Shown: positions 24,145 to 34,188, counted from the stretch's first letter. The stretch is DNA of 40,452 nucleotides from Candidatus Hydrogenedentota bacterium (GCA_029565395.1 JAKQOG010000042.1:1-40452); one strand, 5' to 3'. The notes: generated by a model from the letters alone, not told the origin. Made by a program: numbers and translations.

Positions 24145-24975
24145 ATGCTGGATGTACGAGAAAATGGCCTCAGCACCTATCTCGCTGAGATCTCGAGAAT
24201 CCCTTTGCTCCCCCCATCGGAAGAGATCCGGTTGGCAAAACTCGCCCAAAAAGGCGATGGCGCCGCGCGCCGGAAACTGATCGTGTCCAATCTCCGGTTG
24301 GTAGTCAGTATTGCCAAGAAATATCTTTATTACGGCATGCCCTTGCTGGACCTGATCGAGGAAGGCAATCTCGGATTGATGAAGGCGGTTGACCGCTACG
24401 ACCCGAACCGAGGCTGCAAGTTTTCCACCTATGCCACCTGGTGGATTCGGCAGGCGGTGACAAGGTCTCTCTCTAACCAGGGACGGACGGTTCGAATCCC
24501 CGTCTATATAACGGACAATGTGGCCCGGTATAAGAAGATTTCGGAAGATCTGTATATCAAGACCGGGAAACAACCGGAGTTGGAAGAAATCGCAAAGCAT
24601 TTAGGGGTTAAAATCCAGGAGGCCCGGCGGCTGAAAGAATTCGTGGAGGTGGTGGCGCCGCTCGAAAAGGCTCAAAATACCGATGGCGCGGAACCGCTGG
24701 CCGTTTCGGACAGTGTCGAACCACGCCAGCGGGATAAAGCCATCGAGCAAATCGAACTGGACCAGCAGATGGAGGAGTTGATGAGACAGCTTACGGACCG
24801 GGAGGGGAACATCATCCGGTACCGTTATGGCCTTTCCGATGGTATGGTGCATACACTGGAAGAAACGGGGAAGGCATTTAGTCTGACCCGGGAACGCATC
24901 CGCCAAATTGAGAAAGACGTCATGAAACGCTTGCGGCTGTATGTGGCCTCCCACCAGGACGATTTCACCCCGTAA
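24145..24975 (+). CDS. Sigma-70 family RNA polymerase sigma factor
   Basis: The protein has 276 residues. Region 1.2 is in LSTYLAEISRIPLL; region 2 carries DLIEEGNLGLMKAVDRYDP and the -10-recognition helix STYATWWIRQAVTRSL; region 3 follows NQGRTVRIP; region 4 ends with the helix-turn-helix FSLTRERIRQIEKDVMKRLR. Region 1.1 is missing, so it fits an alternative (group 2, RpoS/SigB/RpoH-like length) or a short primary sigma factor. The start at 24145 is chosen because the family begins about 10 residues before NGLSTYL; GGGAAAG gives weak support. A 23-residue longer frame has no conserved sequence. Expression probably starts at the promoter at 23954, which itself resembles a sigma-70 site. Confidence 0.9.
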   Translation: MLDVRENGLSTYLAEISRIPLLPPSEEIRLAKLAQKGDGAARRKLIVSNLRLVVSIAKKYLYYGMPLLDLIEEGNLGLMKAVDRYDPNRGCKFSTYATWWIRQAVTRSLSNQGRTVRIPVYITDNVARYKKISEDLYIKTGKQPELEEIAKHLGVKIQEARRLKEFVEVVAPLEKAQNTDGAEPLAVSDSVEPRQRDKAIEQIELDQQMEELMRQLTDREGNIIRYRYGLSDGMVHTLEETGKAFSLTRERIRQIEKDVMKRLRLYVASHQDDFTP

Positions 24976-25000
24976 GTCAGGACCAATGCAGGAGAAATTC

Positions 25001-25522
25001 ATGGACCTTGCCCCTCTCATTCGAAATGTACCCGATTTCCCCAAACCAGGAATTCAATTTAAGGATATTACCACCCTCTTGCTGGAACCCGCCGCCCTCC
25101 ATCAGATTGTCGATGGCTGGGCGGAACGTTATGCCTTTAGCAAGATTGACGCCATTGTCGGGGTTGAAGCGCGTGGATTTATCTTCGGCGCGGCCCTGGC
25201 CTATAAAATGGGCTTGCCGTTTGTACCCGCCCGGAAAAAAGGCAAACTGCCCGCGGAGACCATTGCAGAAGAATTCGATCTGGAATACGGTAAAGATACG
25301 GTAACCATGCACGTAGATGCGCTGCAACCCGGACAACGCGTGGTTATCGTGGACGATCTCCTGGCCACGGGCGGCACGGTGGCGGCGGTAGTGCGTCTGG
25401 TGCGGCGTCTCGGCGCGGAAGTCGTGGAAACCGCGTTTGTGGTGGAGTTGCCCCCGTTGAAAGGGCGGGAACGGCTTCAAGGAATTCCCATCCACTGTGA
25501 AGTGGAGTTCATGGTGGAATAA
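25001..25522 (+). CDS. apt: Adenine phosphoribosyltransferase
   Basis: The protein has 173 residues from the ATG at 25001, which has AGGAG six bases upstream; earlier ATGs in frame are less well placed. It makes AMP from adenine and PRPP (purine salvage, cytoplasm). The family words are visible: VPDFPKPGIQFKDIT, GVEARGFIFG, FVPARKKGKLP and the PRPP loop VVIVDDLLATGGT. It follows the sigma gene by 25 bases and may be co-transcribed. Confidence 0.95.
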   Translation: MDLAPLIRNVPDFPKPGIQFKDITTLLLEPAALHQIVDGWAERYAFSKIDAIVGVEARGFIFGAALAYKMGLPFVPARKKGKLPAETIAEEFDLEYGKDTVTMHVDALQPGQRVVIVDDLLATGGTVAAVVRLVRRLGAEVVETAFVVELPPLKGRERLQGIPIHCEVEFMVE

Positions 25523-25573
25523 ATTCACCCCTCCTCTCTAGAATCAAAAAGAAACCATTTGGAGTGCTAGTGC

Positions 25574-26410
25574 ATGGAACGTCGTTTTTTACCTGGAACA
25601 CAGATTGAAATTGTGAATGAAGTGCCGTGCGGGCAGTTCAAACATGTGCTGTTCGATTTTGACGGCACCATCAGCCTCTTGCGGGAAGGCTGGCAGGGCA
25701 TTATGGGCCCCGTATGCGTCGAAATGATTTGCGGCGATACCCCCCCCACTCCCGAAATTGAACGGGAAGTGGCTCAAATGATCGATGAGACCACGGGCAT
25801 CCAGACCATTTTCCAGATGCAGCGGCTCGTGGAGATGGTGCGTGCGCACGGGCTGGTGCCGGAAGAACAAATCAAGGACCCCTACGGGTATAAGGAAGTA
25901 TACAACGACCGCCTGATGGTGCCTGTGCGGGAACGCATCGCCAAACTGCAAAAGGGCGAACTGACGTTGGAGCAGGCGACCCTTCGGGGCGCGCACCGCT
26001 TTCTTGACCTGCTTTCAACGCAAAACGTGACGATGTACGTGTTCAGCGGGACGGATCAGGATGATGTACGCAACGAAGCAGGCGTGGTGAAGGCGGCCCC
26101 GTATTTCAAAGAAATCTGGGGGGCGGTGCGCAGCATCGAAGAATATTCCAAGGAAAAGGTGATCCGCGAAATCATCGCACAGCATGATTTGCATGGGACT
26201 GAGGTACTGGTGGTCGGGGATGGCCCGGTGGAACTTCGCAATGTTAAGGAACACGGCGGAGTAGCGCTGGGAATTGCCTCGAACGAGGTAAAAGGCTGCG
26301 GCTGGGACGAACACAAGCGGCTGCGGCTCCTGCGGGCGGGAGCTGATATTCTTGTGCCGGATTTCGCAGAAGCGGACAAACTCGTCGACTACCTCTTTGC
26401 AAAATCCTGA
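25574..26410 (+). CDS. HAD-superfamily hydrolase
   Basis: The protein has 278 residues. Motif I is FDFDGTISLL (28-37), motif II is VFSGTDQDD near 157, a Lys follows in SKEKVIREI, and motif IV is VVGDGPVE near 217. The extended cap between residues 40 and 140 is helical. It is a phosphatase or phosphoglucomutase-like enzyme of the HAD superfamily; the substrate is unknown. GGAG stands upstream. It lies directly before the alpha-mannosidase gene, so a sugar-phosphate substrate is a reasonable guess, though the 121-base gap leaves co-transcription open. Confidence 0.85.
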   Translation: MERRFLPGTQIEIVNEVPCGQFKHVLFDFDGTISLLREGWQGIMGPVCVEMICGDTPPTPEIEREVAQMIDETTGIQTIFQMQRLVEMVRAHGLVPEEQIKDPYGYKEVYNDRLMVPVRERIAKLQKGELTLEQATLRGAHRFLDLLSTQNVTMYVFSGTDQDDVRNEAGVVKAAPYFKEIWGAVRSIEEYSKEKVIREIIAQHDLHGTEVLVVGDGPVELRNVKEHGGVALGIASNEVKGCGWDEHKRLRLLRAGADILVPDFAEADKLVDYLFAKS

Positions 26411-26531
26411 ATCTAGTCTCTACCGTAATCGCACCATAATTAAACGCTGTGCATATCTCTCCCATATGCGATATACTGAACCCGTGCTGTTTTTAACACT
26501 ATATGCACGGGTAGGGTAAAAGGAATATTCC

Positions 26532-28967
26532 ATGCGAAAACAGTCGAAGCCCACAGTTCATATGATCGGCCACGGGCATATTGATCCGACATGGCTATGG
26601 CGATGGACGGAAGGCTACGAGGAAGTGCGATCCACGTTTCGCAGCGCGTTGGATCGGATGAACGAGACCCCGGAATTCAAGTTCACCGCGAGCAGCGCCT
26701 GTTTTTACCGTTGGGTGAAAACCGTGGATCCCCTACATTTCCAAGCGATTCAGCAACGGGTCAAGGAAGGCCGCTGGGAGATCGCCGGGGGCTTCTGGGT
26801 GGAACCCGATTGTAACATCCCATGCGGCGAATCGTTTGTGCGCCACGGCTTGTACTCGCAACGTTTTTTCATGAGAGAATTCGGCGTCCGGGCAAACGTG
26901 GGGTTCAATCCGGATAGTTTCGGACACACAGGCGCTTTGCCGCAAATCCTGAAAAAACTGGGCATCGACTATTACGTATACATGCGCCCCTGCCCCATCT
27001 TCGAAATGAATTATCCCGGGGGCACCACGTTTTGGTGGGAAGCGGCGGACGGTTCAAGAGTGCTGGCGTGCAATCTTCAGGAAACCTACAACGCGGACGA
27101 TTGCCTGCGGGATCGGATCCAACGCCTCGTGCAATCACCGCATCTGAATCCGGACCAAACCCACATTCTGGGCTTTTATGGTGTGGGTAACCATGGCGGC
27201 GGACCAACCAAGCGCATGATTCAGACAATTAAGGAAATGCAAAAGGAGAAGGACGCCCCAACAGTGGAATTCTCCTCGCTGATGGAATATTTTGAAGCCT
27301 TTGAAAAAACGATGGACCTGAACGCCTTGCCGGTTATGCGTCAGGAGTTGCAGCATCATGCCCGCGGCTGTTACAGCGCCCACGCGGAAATGAAGCGTCT
27401 CAACCGCCGCGTCGAACATGCCCTCATGACAGCGGAACGTTTCGCCACCGCCGCCTGGCTGCTGGATTCTCAGCCCTATCCGCACGATCAGTTTGAAAAG
27501 GCATGGACGGACCTGCTGTACAACCAGTTTCACGATGTTTTGGCAGGCACAAGCATCGAATCCGCCTATGAAGACACCTTTAACCAACTGGGTGCGGCAC
27601 GGCATCGCGCGGATATGATTATCAACCAATCCATCCAGTCTGTCGCCCGTGATATCGACACGTCGGCGCTTGGAAATACAATCGTAGTATTCAATCCTCT
27701 CACATGGGATGTCACCCAGCCGGTAGTACTCTCTCAGATTGTGGAACGTTCGCTGGAGAATCCCCTGCATGTCGTGGACGATAGAGAGTTGCCCGTACCC
27801 AGCCAGAAAATTCGCGGGGAACGGGTAAACGGACGCCGCTATGTGTTCACTGCCGAAGTGCCCGCGATGGGGTATCGCATCTATCACGCACGTTCCGGTA
27901 TCCAACCAGCCGCAATCAAGTTCGCGCTCGATGCCGGCAAAGACTTCATTGAAAATGAATGGTGGAAACTCACCTTCGATCCTGTCGACGGCCATCTCTG
28001 CGGCGTATTCGACAAGCACCGCCGTACAGAAGTGTTGCGCGCAGGAAATATGCTAACCTGTCTGAACGACACCTCGGACACCTGGGGCCATGATGTGCAA
28101 GAATACCGGGTGGAAACAGGCCGGTTCGGACAAGCGAAAATAGCCTTGGTGGAACATGGGGATGTACTCGCCACCATGCAAATCCATTCACGATTTGAGC
28201 GCTCTTCCGCTATCCAGGAAATCACCCTGTATCGGGATTCCGAAATGATCGACTGCCAACTTCGGGTAAATTGGCAGGAACAATACCGGCTGTTGAAACT
28301 CACTTTCGAAACGAATATTCAGGAGGGCATCGCTATATATGAAACCGCCTATGGCCACGAAATCCGCCCAACGAACGGCCATGAAGAACCGGGACAGCAG
28401 TGGTTTGACCTGACAGGCACTCTCAACGGCCTCCCCTATGGATTGGCCATTTTGAACGATGGGCAGTATGGCTTTGATGTGCGGGACGGCGTGATGCGGG
28501 TGACACTGCTGCGGAGTCCCGCCTATGCACATCATGATCCCGCCCGTTTCGATGCAACGGCAGGATTCCCCATCATGGATCAAGGCTGGCACCTGTTCCA
28601 CTTCCGGTTGGTTCCCCATACGGGAACCTGGCAAGAAGCCCGTATCGTGAAACAGGGATGGGAACTCAACGCCCCGTTGTTCGCCCATGTGGAGTCGGCC
28701 CATCCCGGAAAACGCCCGCCCAAATCAAAAACACTGGTGGGCACCGAAGCCGCCAACGTGCTGTTGAGCGTTGTGAAACAAAGCGAAGAAGGTGAAGACC
28801 TGATTGTGCGCGGGTATGAAATTGCGGGGCAGCCCGCGGATACCACGCTGCACATCCCCCTGTTCAATAAACAGTTCCCGCTGCATTTTACGGCGCATGA
28901 AATTAAGACCATCCGTATCGATCCGCGCACCTGGTCATTGCGCGAAACCAACCTGCTGGAAGAATAG
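26532..28967 (+). CDS. Family GH38 alpha-mannosidase
   Basis: The protein has 811 residues. The zinc motif HGHIDPTW is at 14-21 (His16 and Asp18 as expected ligands). The nucleophile Asp128 lies in GFNPDSFGHTGALPQIL. EIAGGFWVEPDCNIPCGES near 85-101 also matches the family. Conserved HAEMKRLNRRVE and DLLYNQFHDVLAGTSI follow the catalytic domain, and a C-terminal beta-rich domain fills the rest. Members remove alpha-mannose from glycans or oligosaccharides. No signal peptide is seen, so it is likely cytoplasmic and acts on imported fragments. The gene is preceded by a HAD hydrolase; the next gene, of unknown function, follows after only 36 bases. Confidence 0.93.
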   Translation: MRKQSKPTVHMIGHGHIDPTWLWRWTEGYEEVRSTFRSALDRMNETPEFKFTASSACFYRWVKTVDPLHFQAIQQRVKEGRWEIAGGFWVEPDCNIPCGESFVRHGLYSQRFFMREFGVRANVGFNPDSFGHTGALPQILKKLGIDYYVYMRPCPIFEMNYPGGTTFWWEAADGSRVLACNLQETYNADDCLRDRIQRLVQSPHLNPDQTHILGFYGVGNHGGGPTKRMIQTIKEMQKEKDAPTVEFSSLMEYFEAFEKTMDLNALPVMRQELQHHARGCYSAHAEMKRLNRRVEHALMTAERFATAAWLLDSQPYPHDQFEKAWTDLLYNQFHDVLAGTSIESAYEDTFNQLGAARHRADMIINQSIQSVARDIDTSALGNTIVVFNPLTWDVTQPVVLSQIVERSLENPLHVVDDRELPVPSQKIRGERVNGRRYVFTAEVPAMGYRIYHARSGIQPAAIKFALDAGKDFIENEWWKLTFDPVDGHLCGVFDKHRRTEVLRAGNMLTCLNDTSDTWGHDVQEYRVETGRFGQAKIALVEHGDVLATMQIHSRFERSSAIQEITLYRDSEMIDCQLRVNWQEQYRLLKLTFETNIQEGIAIYETAYGHEIRPTNGHEEPGQQWFDLTGTLNGLPYGLAILNDGQYGFDVRDGVMRVTLLRSPAYAHHDPARFDATAGFPIMDQGWHLFHFRLVPHTGTWQEARIVKQGWELNAPLFAHVESAHPGKRPPKSKTLVGTEAANVLLSVVKQSEEGEDLIVRGYEIAGQPADTTLHIPLFNKQFPLHFTAHEIKTIRIDPRTWSLRETNLLEE

Positions 28968-29003
28968 AGACGCATGATAATCCCTTTTCCAAGGAGGCCG
29001 GAT

Positions 29004-29450
29004 ATGAAACTTGAACGCGTGGAAGAGCTTTGCCTGAATTATCTGGAACAAAACAGCGTCGCATTAGTGCCGATTACGTCGCTGCTGGAACATTGCCGCC
29101 GGGATCCGGACTGCGCCCAGTTAACCCAGGGCGAACTGCTCGATTTCCTCCGGCATCACGAGCTGATCCATGTGGTGGAACGTACCACCACCGAATCGGA
29201 GGAAGAGCGGGAAATGCTCTCGGAAACGGGATTTGACCTCGGCCCCCGCGCCATTCTCCACAGCCGGATGCCCACCCAGGAAGAAATTGCCAGCACCCTC
29301 CAGGAACACCTGGAAAGAATGTCCACGGCCTTGTCGGCGGCACTCCATGAGGCGGAAAAGGCGGAAGAAGACCCTGCCACGCTCCGGCAAATCAAGGAAG
29401 CGATTGAAAAAGCCTCGGCATTGCGCGGAAAAATCGAAGACCTGCTCTGA
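29004..29450 (+). CDS. Unknown protein with helical bundle and coiled coil
   Basis: The protein has 148 residues from the ATG at 29004, which has AAGGAGG six bases upstream; an earlier ATG at 28974 lies before that site. Residues 1-65 look like a small winged-helix-like domain (LCLNYLEQNSVALVPITSLL, then LLDFLRHHELIHVV). Residues 95-148 are an acidic, helical coiled coil. The gene starts 36 bases after the mannosidase and is probably in its operon. I do not recognise the family. Confidence 0.8.
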   Translation: MKLERVEELCLNYLEQNSVALVPITSLLEHCRRDPDCAQLTQGELLDFLRHHELIHVVERTTTESEEEREMLSETGFDLGPRAILHSRMPTQEEIASTLQEHLERMSTALSAALHEAEKAEEDPATLRQIKEAIEKASALRGKIEDLL

Positions 29451-29515
29451 GAAATGTTTTCCCAGGCAATGTTGTTTTGGTGTTACGAAACATAAAATGC
29501 CTTGTACAGTGATTA

Positions 29516-30913
29516 ATGCCGGAACAGGCAAGGAACAACAAATACATGTTGGCATTGTGTGTATTGATCGCTTCTTTTAGCGCGGACCCCACGCCTCAAC
29601 CCCAAGTCGTGAACACAGCGCTCAACGTATGGGACGTGGCCGCGGAAGACATCACGGGCGATGGGATGAGGGAAGTGTTTGCGGTCACCTGTGATGAACT
29701 CAGCCACCCACTAAAAAAAGCCGTCGATGTATTTTCCATGGATGCATCTGGAACCTTTAGCGCCACTCCCTTGACTACCCTGCCCTTGGCTCCTTCCATT
29801 GGCGTTCTATTCTTTGCGGAAGTGGACGGCGCGCCTCCCCGCGAATTGATCGCGGGAGACGCCACCGGCGCCACGGTCTATCATTTCAATGGAACCTCCT
29901 TTGAGGTTTCCAGCCAGCCACGCTTTTCCTCGCTCCTCCCCTCCGGCTGCAAGGAACTGTCATTTATAAAAGATGGCGCAGTTGACCTTGATAACGACAC
30001 AATCGAGGAATGGCTCATTCCTGTTTCTCCGGGCTTCGAGTTACGCCACGCCGACGGCAGTATCGTAACCTTGCAGGGGGACGTGGTCAGTGAAATCCGG
30101 CGTATGAACAGCACCCTGATCACGCATCAATTACCCGCCTATACGCCCTTCACGCTTAACGGCGGCAATCCCAAGGCACTGGCGTTTTGCAGCGATGAAT
30201 ATGCCGATTTCTGGTATGGGGAACATTGGGCCAATCACCAGCAGTACAAAATTCCACTGAACGTCAAGGAAAAGTGGGATGCCAATGCCAAAATGGTGGA
30301 TATCAACAATGACGGATTTCCGGATCTTGCCGTGACCCAAACCCGCGGCACGGTGAACCTGGAATCCGTCAGCCACATCTACATCGCCTCCGCTCCCTTC
30401 ACCTATCCGGAAACACCCACCACCACCATCGCCACCAAGGGCGCCATCGCCGCCCCGGAACTACTAGACATCGACGGCGATAAAACCCGTGAAATTATGC
30501 TGATCAGCATTCCTTTGGGATTGAGAAATTTTATCAATTTCTTCATTCGCGGAAAACTCTCCGTAAACATCGATATCTATCAATATAACGGCAAGGATTT
30601 TGGGAAAGAACCCGTATTCACCACCTCCACGTCCATGGACGCCCCGGAAGGCCGTGAGCAGGTCGCTTATACCATGGAGGATTTCAACGGTGACGGACGC
30701 AAGGACGTCGCCTTTGGCCAGGCCAGCGACAAACTTGGGATCCTGGTCTCGGAACAGGGCCAACTCGGCGCTTCCAAACCCTGGGTGACACTGACCCTGC
30801 CAGCCTTCGGTATTGCCCGCCCTTTTGACCTTAACAACAATCCCGCAAAAGACATCGTCATCTACCACCCCAGCGGTAAAAACAGCAAGCGCATCGAAGT
30901 TATCACATTTTAG
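29516..30913 (+). CDS. Secreted FG-GAP/VCBS repeat protein
   Basis: The protein has 465 residues. The N-terminus (ARNNKYMLALCVLIASFSA) is a probable signal peptide; the longer start at 29516 is kept because it gives the n-region an Arg and a Lys, though no ribosome binding site is seen. A second ATG at 29546 has AAGGA upstream at long spacing. Calcium-binding FG-GAP/VCBS-type loops recur: DITGDGMREVF, DLDNDTIEEW, DINNDGFPDLAV, DIDGDKTREI, DFNGDGRKDVAF and DLNNNPAKDIV. A seven-bladed propeller exported from the cell is likely. The ligand is unknown; no enzyme domain is attached. Confidence 0.88.
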   Translation: MPEQARNNKYMLALCVLIASFSADPTPQPQVVNTALNVWDVAAEDITGDGMREVFAVTCDELSHPLKKAVDVFSMDASGTFSATPLTTLPLAPSIGVLFFAEVDGAPPRELIAGDATGATVYHFNGTSFEVSSQPRFSSLLPSGCKELSFIKDGAVDLDNDTIEEWLIPVSPGFELRHADGSIVTLQGDVVSEIRRMNSTLITHQLPAYTPFTLNGGNPKALAFCSDEYADFWYGEHWANHQQYKIPLNVKEKWDANAKMVDINNDGFPDLAVTQTRGTVNLESVSHIYIASAPFTYPETPTTTIATKGAIAAPELLDIDGDKTREIMLISIPLGLRNFINFFIRGKLSVNIDIYQYNGKDFGKEPVFTTSTSMDAPEGREQVAYTMEDFNGDGRKDVAFGQASDKLGILVSEQGQLGASKPWVTLTLPAFGIARPFDLNNNPAKDIVIYHPSGKNSKRIEVITF

Positions 30914-30927
30914 AAATAATTCGACAT

Positions 30928-33900
30928 CTAGATATTTCTTCGATACTGCCCGCCCACCTCAAAAAGCGCATGCGTAATCTGTCCCAGAGAACAGTGCCGC
31001 ACGGTTTCCATCAACTCACCAAAAATATTCTGCCCATTTAGAGCCGCCTGCTTGAGCCGCTGCAACGCCTCCGGCGCTTCCACCGCATGCTGCGCATGGA
31101 ATTCATCCAGCCGCTGAAGCTGCGACTGCTTCTCCTCTTCGCTCGCCCGCGCTAGATTCAACTGGCTGGTGATCGCCTCCATGTCTTCATTCGGATTAAT
31201 AAACGTATTCACCCCAATAATGGGCAGAGAACCATCCACCTTCCGGGTCTCGTAATAGAGCGATTCCTCCTGTATCTTCGCGCGCTGATACCCCATCTCC
31301 ATCGCCCCCAGAACCCCGCTCCGGTCCGCAAGCCGCCGGAATTCCTCCAGCACCGCCTGTTCCACCAGGTCCGTCAATTCCTCCACGATAAATGACCCCT
31401 GCAAGGGATTCTCGTTCATCGACATGCCGAATTCGCGGTTGATAATCAGTTGAATGGCCAGCGCGCGCCGGACCGATTCCTCGCTCGGTGTAGTGATGCC
31501 TTCGTCATATGAATTGGTGTGGAGGGAATTGCAGTTGTCATAGATCGCCGTCAGCGCCTGCAAGGTGGTGCGAATATCATTAAACTGAATCTCTTGACTG
31601 TGCAGCGATCGCCCGCTCGTCTGAATATGCGCCTTGAGTTTTTGTGAACGCTCGTTCGCACCGTATTTGTCCCGCATGGCAATCGCCCAAATCCGCCGCG
31701 CCACCCGGTTCAACACGGAATATTCCGGATCCATCCCGTTGCTGAAGAAAAACGAAAGATTCGGCGCAAAATCGTCAATGCACTGTCCCCGTGAAAGGTA
31801 ATACTCGACATACGTAAAGCCGTTTGCCAGGGTAAACGCAAGCTGCGTAATAGGATTCGCGCCCGCCTCCGCGATGTGATACCCGGAAATCGAAACGGAG
31901 TAAAAATTGCGCACACCCCGATCCACGAAATACTCCTGAACATCGCCCATCATCTTCAACGCAAAATCGATCGCGAATATACAGGTATTTTGCCCCTGAT
32001 CCTCTTTCAATACATCCGCCTGCACCGTCCCGCGCACCGTCTGCATCACCCATGCCTTCACCCGCGCTATTTCCTCTGGCGAAAGGGGCCTGCCGTTTTC
32101 TGCCTCGACTTTGGCAAGCTGCTGATCGATTGCCGTATTGAAAAACATGGCCAGAATAATCGGCGCCGGACCATTGATGGTCATCGAAACGCTGGTGTTC
32201 GGGGCACAGAGGTCAAACCCGTCATATAGCGTTTTCATGTCGTCCAGCGTGCAGATCGATACGCCGGATGTGCCGATCTTTCCGTAAATATCCGGGCGCG
32301 TTTCCGGATCCTGGCCGTAGAGCGTCACCGAATCAAACGCGGTCGAAAGCCGGCTCGCTTCATGCCCGTGCGACAGATATTTGAAGCGGCGGTTGGTCCG
32401 CGGAGGATCGCCCTCCCCCGCAAACATCCGCGTCGGATCTTCATCCGTACGTTTAAATGGAAAAACGCCCGCCGTGAATGGAAAGAAACCCGGCAGATTC
32501 TCCCGGAAAATCCAGCGAAGCTGATCGCCGGGATTTGTATATTTCGGCAAGGCGACCCGCGGTATTTTCGTCCCTGCAAGGCTCCGGCAATATACCGGCG
32601 TGCGGATCTCCTTGCCCCGCACGGTATACACCATTTCATCCCGCTGATACTGGTCGCGCACATCAGGGATGCGCGCCAAAAGCTTTTGCACCGCGGGGGA
32701 TAACTCCTTCTCCAACTGCTCCCGGCGATACCGCAGTGTGTTCCGAAGTTCATCCACACCTTCCCCCATCTCCGCCAACGTGCCGTCCAATTGCCATAAC
32801 CGCTCCGCAATCTCCGCCTGATGCTCACACGTCTTGTGATACCGATCCACGGTGTCCGCAATTTCCCCCAAATACCGCACACGATCCGGCGCGATGATCA
32901 CGGTCTTTGCCGAGGGCATCTTCGGCCCCGTCCACGATTCCTCCGCACCCCAATCGCATCCCGTGCGTTGCCGCAACAGATATGTCATGGCGTGATACAA
33001 CGCCGAAACGCCATCATCGTTAAACCGCGCTGCAATCGTTCCAAAAACCGGCATTTCCGCCGGATCTTCCTCAAAGCGCCGGTGATTCCGCTGGTATTGC
33101 TTACGCACATCCCGCAACGCATCTTCCGCTCCCCGATGATCGAACTTGTTGATTGCAACAAGGTCGGCAAAATCCAGCATGTCGATCTTTTCTAATTGCG
33201 ACGCCGATCCGAATTCCGCCGTCATGATGTAGATTGTGGCATCCACATGCGGCACAATCGCCGCGTCCCCCTGCCCAATGCCCGCCGTCTCAACGATAAT
33301 CCAGTCAAACCCCGCCGCGCGCAGCACCGTCAGGCATTCCGTCAACGCCTCGGATATTTCATGCTGATTACCACGCGTCGAAAGCGACCGCATGTACACC
33401 CGCTCATTCCTTAGCGAATTCATGCGGAAACGGTCTCCCAGGAGCGCCCCGCCCGATTTGCGCCGGGATGGATCTATTGACAACACCGCTACGGTCTTCT
33501 CAGGCACTTCATGCAAAAACCGCACCAGCAGTTCATCGATTAGCGATGACTTGCCCGCGCCACCCGTGCCCGTGACACCCAGCACCGGAACACGACGGGT
33601 AACACGCGATCCCAGCGGGGCCATCAGGGAAACCAGTTTCCCATTGGCAAGCGCCTTGGCCTCTTCCACCGCAGTGATATACCGCGCCACCAACCCCTTG
33701 TGGGAGGGGGCCAGATCATTGACCTGAGAAATCACCATATCATACGGAATCGGATTATCAATGCTTTCAAGAATACGGTTCACCATTCCCTGAAGCCCCA
33801 GCGTTCGCCCATCTTCCGGTGAAAAAATTTTCGTGACGCCCGCCCCCTCAATCTCCCGAATCTCAGATGGAACAATCACACCGCCTCCCCCGCCAAACAC

Positions 33901-34188
33901 CTTCACATGCTCCGCACCCCGCTCCCGTAGCAATTCCATGATATATCGGAAAAATTCAACATGCCCACCCTGATAACAACTCGCGCAAATTCCCTGGGCA
34001 TCTTCCTGGATCGCTGCATCGACCACTTCCGCCGCCGACCGGTTGTGGCCCAAATGAATCACTTCCGCTCCCGAATCCTGCAAAATACGGCGAATAATAT
34101 TAATGGCTACGTCATGCCCATCAAACAACGACGTCGCGGTAACCACCCGCACGGGATGACGAAGGGAATAGGGTTTTACCGCTTCCAT
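30928..34188 (-). CDS. icmF: Fused isobutyryl-CoA mutase (IcmF)
   Basis: The protein has 1086 residues, the usual IcmF length. The N-terminal cobalamin-binding domain has SLFDGHDVAINIIRRIL with His25 as the lower cobalt ligand and GGGGGVIVP. The chaperone G domain follows, with Walker A GTGGAGKSS (207-215) and the NKFDHRG guanine motif. The C-terminal two thirds is the acyl-CoA mutase barrel. The enzyme rearranges carbon skeletons of acyl-CoA (isobutyryl to butyryl, or pivalyl/isovaleryl types) using coenzyme B12. The ATG at 34188 is chosen: the B12 domain begins soon after it and AAAGGAG stands 12 bases upstream; another ATG at 34227 has no such site. No epimerase or carboxylase is nearby, so the pathway is open. 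It converges on the FG-GAP gene. Confidence 0.93.
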   Translation of the reverse strand: MEAVKPYSLRHPVRVVTATSLFDGHDVAINIIRRILQDSGAEVIHLGHNRSAAEVVDAAIQEDAQGICASCYQGGHVEFFRYIMELLRERGAEHVKVFGGGGGVIVPSEIREIEGAGVTKIFSPEDGRTLGLQGMVNRILESIDNPIPYDMVISQVNDLAPSHKGLVARYITAVEEAKALANGKLVSLMAPLGSRVTRRVPVLGVTGTGGAGKSSLIDELLVRFLHEVPEKTVAVLSIDPSRRKSGGALLGDRFRMNSLRNERVYMRSLSTRGNQHEISEALTECLTVLRAAGFDWIIVETAGIGQGDAAIVPHVDATIYIMTAEFGSASQLEKIDMLDFADLVAINKFDHRGAEDALRDVRKQYQRNHRRFEEDPAEMPVFGTIAARFNDDGVSALYHAMTYLLRQRTGCDWGAEESWTGPKMPSAKTVIIAPDRVRYLGEIADTVDRYHKTCEHQAEIAERLWQLDGTLAEMGEGVDELRNTLRYRREQLEKELSPAVQKLLARIPDVRDQYQRDEMVYTVRGKEIRTPVYCRSLAGTKIPRVALPKYTNPGDQLRWIFRENLPGFFPFTAGVFPFKRTDEDPTRMFAGEGDPPRTNRRFKYLSHGHEASRLSTAFDSVTLYGQDPETRPDIYGKIGTSGVSICTLDDMKTLYDGFDLCAPNTSVSMTINGPAPIILAMFFNTAIDQQLAKVEAENGRPLSPEEIARVKAWVMQTVRGTVQADVLKEDQGQNTCIFAIDFALKMMGDVQEYFVDRGVRNFYSVSISGYHIAEAGANPITQLAFTLANGFTYVEYYLSRGQCIDDFAPNLSFFFSNGMDPEYSVLNRVARRIWAIAMRDKYGANERSQKLKAHIQTSGRSLHSQEIQFNDIRTTLQALTAIYDNCNSLHTNSYDEGITTPSEESVRRALAIQLIINREFGMSMNENPLQGSFIVEELTDLVEQAVLEEFRRLADRSGVLGAMEMGYQRAKIQEESLYYETRKVDGSLPIIGVNTFINPNEDMEAITSQLNLARASEEEKQSQLQRLDEFHAQHAVEAPEALQRLKQAALNGQNIFGELMETVRHCSLGQITHALFEVGGQYRRNI

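Noticed and set aside
24489..24499. GGTTCGAATCC, a tRNA T-loop-like word
   Set aside because: It lies inside the coding sequence for the sigma factor (region 3, RTVRIP), and no acceptor stem or anticodon arm surrounds it.
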